Source of the DNA: Candidatus Cloacimonadota bacterium
Lineage (GTDB): Bacteria; Cloacimonadota; Cloacimonadia; Cloacimonadales; Cloacimonadaceae
Length of the DNA: 64,000 nucleotides
NCBI GenBank assembly: GCA_012728875.1
Contig: JAAYEF010000009.1
Location: 21,088-85,087 of the forward strand
Direction of reading: 5' to 3'
This document shows, one piece after another, positions 59,749-64,000 of the stretch. The notes beneath the pieces are model-generated. The model did no database searches. It was not told the origin of the DNA and saw nothing but the letters and a program-made list of their open reading frames with translations. Both the position numbers and the translations under genes were made by a program. Positions within the stretch are counted from its first letter, which is position 1, and the number at the start of each line of letters is the position of its first letter.

Positions 59749-60219
59749 GGTTCACGCAGATTTATGGCACGCAGATTTCGCAGATAGCGCAGATTTTTTT
59801 TTAATAGATAGGGGATACACAGGATTGGAACGATAAAAAGGGGATTTTTGATGGAAGGCGATGTGGCGAGGTGGCGAGTTTGTCATCCTGGAGCACAGCC
59901 CCGTCATCCTGGAGCGAAGCGATAGGATCCAGTCCCTTGCCCCCTTTCCGTGGCTTTCCGTGCCTTCCGTGGTTCCCGCCCCTGTCATCCTGGAGCGAGA
60001 GTGCTGGCTTTGAGCGTGTTGGAACACCGGTTTCAACCGGTCGGACCGCCGGATTTATCCGGTTGAAGAGGGAAGCGTGGTTACCCCATTGTGCCAGATG
60101 AATCTGGCACCAACGACCGAATGAATTCGGTGCTCCATCTCGCTATCCGTCTCATCCGTTCTCATCCGTTAAATCCGTATAAAATTTATCTGCTAAAATC
60201 ATCGAAATCCGCGTGAACC
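59749..60219. repeat. Inverted-repeat-bounded element with internal repeats
   Basis: Ends GGTTCACGCAGATTT (59749-59763) and AAATCCGCGTGAACC (60205-60219) are inverted copies differing at one position. Internal CGCAGAT copies follow the left end and CATCCGT copies precede the right end. Same general design as the element at 39982-40159. 471 bp, no gene. Confidence 0.5.
60026..60130. repeat. Cluster of four small perfect hairpins
   Basis: Four perfect palindromes in 105 nt, each with a 2-nt centre: ACCGGTT-TC-AACCGGT (60026-60041), CCGGAT-TT-ATCCGG (60049-60062), GTGCCAGAT-GA-ATCTGGCAC (60091-60110) and CCGAAT-GA-ATTCGG (60117-60130). Stem sequences differ while the layout is kept, which points to selection for the fold. 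Confidence 0.6.
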
Positions 60220-60405
60220 TAAAAGCCAATCACTATCTCCCAGCCCAGCCCTTTAGTGGCAAACCCCATCACCACCGCCCACGCTAAATCGCTAAATCGC
60301 TAAATCGCTAAAACGAACATCCCTTTTTCATCAATCCAATCCTGTGCATCCCCAATCTATTAAAAAACCCCTTGCACCACCCCCATTTTCTGCCCCTATA
60401 TATTA

Positions 60406-60419
60406 TAGAGGCGCCTCTA
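60406..60419. promoter_or_regulatory. 14-bp perfect palindrome upstream of primase gene, candidate operator
   Basis: TAGAGGCGCCTCTA is its own complement over all 14 bases. It follows directly on TATATATTA, which could be a -10 region, and ends 27 nt before the primase ATG. The position fits an operator for autoregulation or a host repressor. Confidence 0.4.
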
Positions 60420-60446
60420 AAATTAAAACTAAATTTTGGAGAAAAC

Positions 60447-62789
60447 ATGCTAACCAACACCAACAATCTCAAATCCGTCACTTTCGGCAATTCTGTGCGC
60501 AATCCCAAAGCCATACGTCCCATGGACTTGGCGGAACTCTATGACAAACTTGAAAATGGCCACTGGCGCAAGCTCATCGAAGCCATCCGCGCCGAACCCA
60601 AGCCCGAAAAGCAGAAGCAGATGAAGCTCATGCTTCCCTGGTTCAGTTTCGCAGTGATCGAGGGTTCGCGCGCGGAGAGCAACGTGGTCCACGCCAACGG
60701 CATTATCTTCGACTTCGACCACGTGCCCGATTCCAGCCCCAGCAAAATCCTTTTGTGCGACAACTCCCGCGGCTTCACTGCTGTATTTCGCAGTCCCGTG
60801 GACGGCTTGAAGCTCATGCTCGCCTTCGACCGACCCGTATCCAACCGCGAGGAATTCCGCCTCATCTGGGACTTCCTGCGCCACGAGATCGAAGCCAAAA
60901 CCAAGCTTCGCGCCGACAACACTCCAGACATGAGCCGCGCCTGTTTTGTGAGCTGGGACGACGACTTCTTTGGCAGCGCCACCGCCGACCCCATGAACGT
61001 GGACCAGGTTTTGCAGGAAGCGCGGGAATGGAGGGATGCCAGGGAAAAAGAGGAAAAACTTCCGCCCCGCGCCGAACTCAAAACCCCCGCCACCCCCAGG
61101 GAATACGACGCCGACCTCACCGCCGTCCAGGCCAAGGACGCCGTGGAATACCTCTCCAAACGCGTCTTCGGGCGTCGCGAGTGGATCCGCTGCGGCATCG
61201 CGCTGTTCAACCACTTTGGCGAAGACGGCATCGTTTACTGGCTTCAGTTCGCCGAAAACCCGCACTATGGCGACTCCCACGAAGACCTGCGCAAGGTTTG
61301 GGAACGCCTGAAAAGGTATCCCACCGTCAAAATCGGCACGCTCTTCTACATCGCCGAAAGTGAAGGCTGGATCAACGCATACGCCCCTTTTGAACCGCGG
61401 GAGGAAACCCCTCCCGCTTTGAAAGGCGAAGAGCCCATGCTTACCCTGGAGGACTACCCCGAGCTTTTGGAACTCTTTGGCAGGCCGCAAAATGTGGAAC
61501 TTGACCGCAGCAAATTGCCCGAAGAATTCCTCCGCTATCTGGACCTCGTGGGCGAGATCACCGACGCGCAGGACGGCCCCAAACTCACCGCCATGCTCCC
61601 TGTGGTGGCGGCAAACATCGGCAACCGCGTCCATATGTACAACGCCGGAACCAAGCACTTTTGCAACATCTGGGCGGCGATCATCGGACCCTCCACCGTC
61701 AGCAGAAAGACCACCGTCATCAATCAGGCGATGAAGATGATGAAAACTTTCAAGGACGAGCTGGCAGGCATCCCCGCCAAAGAGCGCAACGAACGCGACA
61801 TCGAGCTTTCCCGCGTGACCCAGGCGCGCCTCTACAACCTGCTCGCCATCAACCCCAACCGCCTCATCCTCCAGATGGAACTCTCCGCCTGGATGCGCGA
61901 GATGGGAAAATCCTACAACGCGGGCATGAAGCAGGAGATCACCGATATGTTCGACGGCAAGGACCGCAGCATCGCCAAAATGGAAATCGACGAACACATC
62001 TCCAAACCCGCCTTTTCCATCGTGGGAGCCACCACCGAGGAATGGTTCTTTCAGGAACTCCGCGAGGTGGCGGACCAGCGCGGCGGTTTCCTCCAGCGCT
62101 TCATCATCTGCATCATCCAAAACATCGAACTGGACGAACTCCGCCTGGAAAGCGTGGACAGCACCAATATCGACCCCGAACTCCACGCCTATGGCGAAAT
62201 GCTGCAAACCTTCCGCAGCCTGCCGGACAGCCATCGCCTCAAGGCGTCGGACGAAGCCAAGGACCTGCGCGACACCATCTACAAAGACCTGATGACCGCC
62301 ATCGCTCTCAACGCCAACGACCCCCAGGCGGCATACAGCGCGCGCCTCTTCGACAACTATTTCTGGCGCTTCTGCATCATCATCCACCTCATGAAAAACT
62401 GGAAAAACCTGCGCGAAGCCATCGCCACAGACCGCGTGGAAAGCTGGTTCCGCCAAAACGAAGTGGACGCCACCACCGCCGAACAGGCTTGGTATCTCTG
62501 CGAATACTACTTCGAAAACACCAAACCGTTTTTGAAACAGCTTGCCGAGGGCAGCAAACTCGATGAGGAAAGAAGGGTGCTGCGCATCCTGCAAAACTCT
62601 CCCCGCGGCGAAATGACGCACAGCGCACTGTTGAACCGCAGCAGAATGAACGCACGCGAATTCAGACAACTGGTGGAAACCCTCATCGAACGGCAGGCGA
62701 TTGTTCGCCATCAGGAGATGAGATTTCAAAACCGAATCGGCTTGAAATACTCTCTGAATCCGGTTTTGGATGAGATTAAGATAGGTTAA
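60447..62789 (+). CDS. VirE_N / DUF3987 primase-helicase-like protein
   Basis: 780 residues from the ATG at 60447, behind GGAGAAAAC. Residues ~25-200 match the VirE N-terminal (BT4734-like) domain, with IIFDFDHV and LMLAFDRPVSNREEF as conserved primase-type strands. Residues ~230-300 resemble a PriCT-2-like helical domain (RREWIRCGIALFNHFG). Residues ~335-760 form a DUF3987 domain with the P-loop-like IGPSTVSRKTTV. Proteins of this kind occur in phages, plasmids and integrative elements of Bacteroidetes and relatives as replication initiators. It is a lone gene surrounded by repeats. Confidence 0.8.
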   Translation: MLTNTNNLKSVTFGNSVRNPKAIRPMDLAELYDKLENGHWRKLIEAIRAEPKPEKQKQMKLMLPWFSFAVIEGSRAESNVVHANGIIFDFDHVPDSSPSKILLCDNSRGFTAVFRSPVDGLKLMLAFDRPVSNREEFRLIWDFLRHEIEAKTKLRADNTPDMSRACFVSWDDDFFGSATADPMNVDQVLQEAREWRDAREKEEKLPPRAELKTPATPREYDADLTAVQAKDAVEYLSKRVFGRREWIRCGIALFNHFGEDGIVYWLQFAENPHYGDSHEDLRKVWERLKRYPTVKIGTLFYIAESEGWINAYAPFEPREETPPALKGEEPMLTLEDYPELLELFGRPQNVELDRSKLPEEFLRYLDLVGEITDAQDGPKLTAMLPVVAANIGNRVHMYNAGTKHFCNIWAAIIGPSTVSRKTTVINQAMKMMKTFKDELAGIPAKERNERDIELSRVTQARLYNLLAINPNRLILQMELSAWMREMGKSYNAGMKQEITDMFDGKDRSIAKMEIDEHISKPAFSIVGATTEEWFFQELREVADQRGGFLQRFIICIIQNIELDELRLESVDSTNIDPELHAYGEMLQTFRSLPDSHRLKASDEAKDLRDTIYKDLMTAIALNANDPQAAYSARLFDNYFWRFCIIIHLMKNWKNLREAIATDRVESWFRQNEVDATTAEQAWYLCEYYFENTKPFLKQLAEGSKLDEERRVLRILQNSPRGEMTHSALLNRSRMNAREFRQLVETLIERQAIVRHQEMRFQNRIGLKYSLNPVLDEIKIG

Positions 62790-62802
62790 AAAAACATGAA
62801 AT

Positions 62803-62831
62803 GGCCATCCTTCGCGGGTGGCCTTTTTTTT
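62803..62831 (+). terminator. Rho-independent terminator after the primase gene
   Basis: An 8-bp stem GGCCATCC / GGGTGGCC with one T-G pair and loop TTCGC, followed directly by T8. It starts 14 nt after the stop. Confidence 0.9.
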
Positions 62832-62863
62832 ACAATGCGGAATCTGCGTGCCATAAAAACCAT

Positions 62864-63591
62864 GTCACCATCCATCAGCCCCTTGCCTTTAGTGCTCAAA
62901 CCCAGATAGACCTGTCATTCCGAACGAACGTGAGGGATCCAGTCCGCGGCAATAATAAAAGCCCATCACCATCCATCAGCCCTTTGCCTTTAGAAAAAAC
63001 CCGAGACTTGTGTCATTCCGAACGAACGTGAGGAATCCAGTCCCGTCCAAATTTTGAGCCTGTTGCCACCTCCCAGCCCTTTGCCTTTAGAAAAAACCCC
63101 GAGACTTGTGTCATTCCGAACGAACGTGAGGAATCCAGTCCGCGGCAATAATAAAAGCCCATCACCATCCATCAGCCCCTTGCCTTTAGTGCTCAAACCC
63201 GAACCAGCCTGTCATCCCGAACGAACGTGAGGGATCCAGTCCCTTGGAGACAAAAAAAAGCCTCGTTACCATCCTCCAGCCACGAGGAAAAACACACCCA
63301 AACCCAGAACCCACGCGTCATTCCGAACGAACGTGAGGGATCCAGTCCCTTGGAGACAAAAAAAGCCCATCACCATCCGCCAGCTATGCTCTTTAGTATC
63401 CAAACCAAGAGAGACGCGTCATTCCGACCGCAGGGAAGAATCCAGTGCGTTGGGTTAAAAAAAGCCCATCACCATCCATCAGCCCTGTATCTTTAGTATT
63501 CAAACCCAGAGAGACCTGTCATCCCGAACGCAAGTGAGGGATCCAGTCCGTGGCGCCAAAAAGAGCCCCGTCACCACCTCCCACGCTAAAA
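62864..63591. repeat. Tandem array of ~100-bp units
   Basis: The core TGTCATYCCGAACGAACGTG followed by AGGGATCCAGTCC is found at 62913, 63011, 63109, 63210, 63316, 63417 and 63517, that is about every 98-106 bp. Between the cores, CCATCACCATCCATCAGCC and TTGCCTTTAG recur, so the whole ~100 bp is the unit. Copies are 90% or so alike, with the later ones more degenerate. No reading frame is conserved. Similar cores lie at 59.9 kb and 25.3 kb. Confidence 0.85.
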
Positions 63592-63681
63592 CCCTAAAAC
63601 GCCAAAACGTTACAACGTCCTTATCCGTTCAATAATCTGCGAAAACCGCATGCCAAAACCCCTGTGCCTTTAATCAATTCC
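63592..63681. other. Noncoding sequence between the tandem array and the microsatellite
   Basis: About 90 nt with CTAAAAC/CCAAAAC repeats and no gene. Confidence 0.4.
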
Positions 63682-63787
63682 CCAAATTCACAAATTCACC
63701 AAATTCACCAAATTCACCAAATTCACCAAATTCACCAAATTCACCAAATTCACCAAATTCACCAAATTCACCAAATTCACCAAATTC
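63682..63787. repeat. 9-bp microsatellite (CAAATTCAC) of about 11 copies
   Basis: CAAATTCAC is repeated ten times without a change at 63691-63780, with partial copies on both sides. Long perfect repeats of this kind can vary in copy number. No gene runs through it. Confidence 0.9.
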
Positions 63788-64000
63788 TTTTTTGCATTTT
63801 TAGACTAAATCTGACGTTTGATGAGCGATAAGATGATGTTGCATAATGGTTTAGCGAAAAAGAGAATCTCAAATTCTCCAAATTCACAGATTTCCTTTAC
63901 CCCCGCCCCGGATGAGAAAAAGTGGGTGCTTTGCAAATGGAGACAGGAATAATGGCTAAGAGTCTGGAGTCCAGAACCATGACTACCACCTATATTATAT
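63788..64000. other. Window end, possible start of a gene
   Basis: About 210 nt. An ATG at 63952 on the plus strand opens a frame to the window end (AKSLESRTMTTTYII) behind GGAGACAGGAATA, but 16 codons are too few for identification. Confidence 0.25.

Larger units (their letters stand above)
59684..60446. other. Noncoding repeat-rich region before the primase gene
   Basis: 763 nt without a supported gene. It holds an inverted-repeat-bounded unit (59749-60219), a cluster of small hairpins (60026-60130), CGTCATCCTGGAGC copies at about 59881-59930, and CTAAATCG direct repeats at about 60283-60313 (three and a half copies). The last piece matches the array downstream of the primase gene. Confidence 0.55.

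Noticed and set aside
60450..62729. A 759-codon open frame on the minus strand
   Set aside because: It is the antisense shadow of the VirE_N/DUF3987 gene; its translation is low-complexity (His/Val/Gly-rich) and has no domain.
62864..63591. Possible CRISPR array
   Set aside because: Repeats are ~100 bp apart and the sequence between cores is itself repeated; no cas genes in the window.
63952..64000. Start of a gene at the window end
   Set aside because: Only 16 codons are visible and no family can be recognised; noted in the region entry but not called as a gene.

Overview
The window looks like a chromosome segment of an anaerobic, amino-acid-fermenting, double-membraned bacterium, most probably of the Candidatus Cloacimonadota (WWE1) type. 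The assignment is inference. It rests on secreted proteins ending in a FlgD-like / type IX-like sorting domain (NHPNPFNP ... GxYxxRxxxG ... RKMxLxK), two 2-oxoacid:ferredoxin oxidoreductases, a membrane pyrophosphatase, a flavodiiron protein, and the absence of respiratory or aerobic genes. No rRNA is present, so the phylum cannot be proved from this window.

Layout. 1-3.6 kb (minus): start of aspS, an Atg22/UMF1-like transporter, recF and dnaN in a tightly coupled operon. 3.8-10.5 kb (minus): xseA, a GHL10-type glycoside hydrolase, an oligosaccharide flippase and two family-4 glycosyltransferases, a small surface-polysaccharide operon. 10.6-12.6 kb: an orphan helical protein and a flavodiiron protein, divergently transcribed. 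12.7-14.9 kb (minus): indolepyruvate:ferredoxin oxidoreductase whose alpha subunit lacks the usual ferredoxin tail. 15.0-20.3 kb (minus): rnhB, a methyltransferase, pyrE fused to a DUF2007 domain, dppA, psuG and rlpA. 20.6-23.2 kb (plus): a four-subunit VorB/KorA-type 2-oxoacid:ferredoxin oxidoreductase. 23.2-29.5 kb: an Omp28-like secreted protein, a Sel1-repeat protein, and a large secreted protein split by a -1 frameshift. 29.9-39.9 kb: hppA, prfB with its programmed +1 frameshift, uppS, cdsA, a sorting-domain protein, an EamA exporter and transketolase.

40.4-45.5 kb is the most interesting part. It is an AT-rich island holding one tightly coupled operon of two large dynamin-like P-loop GTPases and a small tail-anchored coiled-coil protein, ending next to tRNA-Ala. 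I regard it as a candidate membrane-remodelling or anti-phage module of unassigned type. 45.5-56.4 kb: tRNA genes (Ala, Pro x2, Val, Gly x2, Leu, Cys), an SDR epimerase with an outer-membrane protein, a HAD phosphatase, a P-loop ATPase, a heterodimeric ABC exporter, and a DUF4097/DUF2089 pair. 56.4-59.7 kb (minus): umuC, an IMPACT protein, MEMO and AMMECR1 in one operon.

59.7-64.0 kb: a VirE_N/DUF3987 primase-helicase-like gene with a palindromic operator candidate, flanked on both sides by dispersed repeats (a hairpin cluster, a ~100-bp tandem array and a 9-bp microsatellite). It looks like a mobile-element remnant or cassette.

How the genes fit together: the two oxidoreductases would yield reduced ferredoxin from amino-acid-derived 2-oxoacids. 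The pyrophosphatase would recover energy from PPi as an ion gradient, and the flavodiiron protein would remove O2 or NO. The rest is envelope assembly, replication and repair, and translation, plus the two accessory regions.
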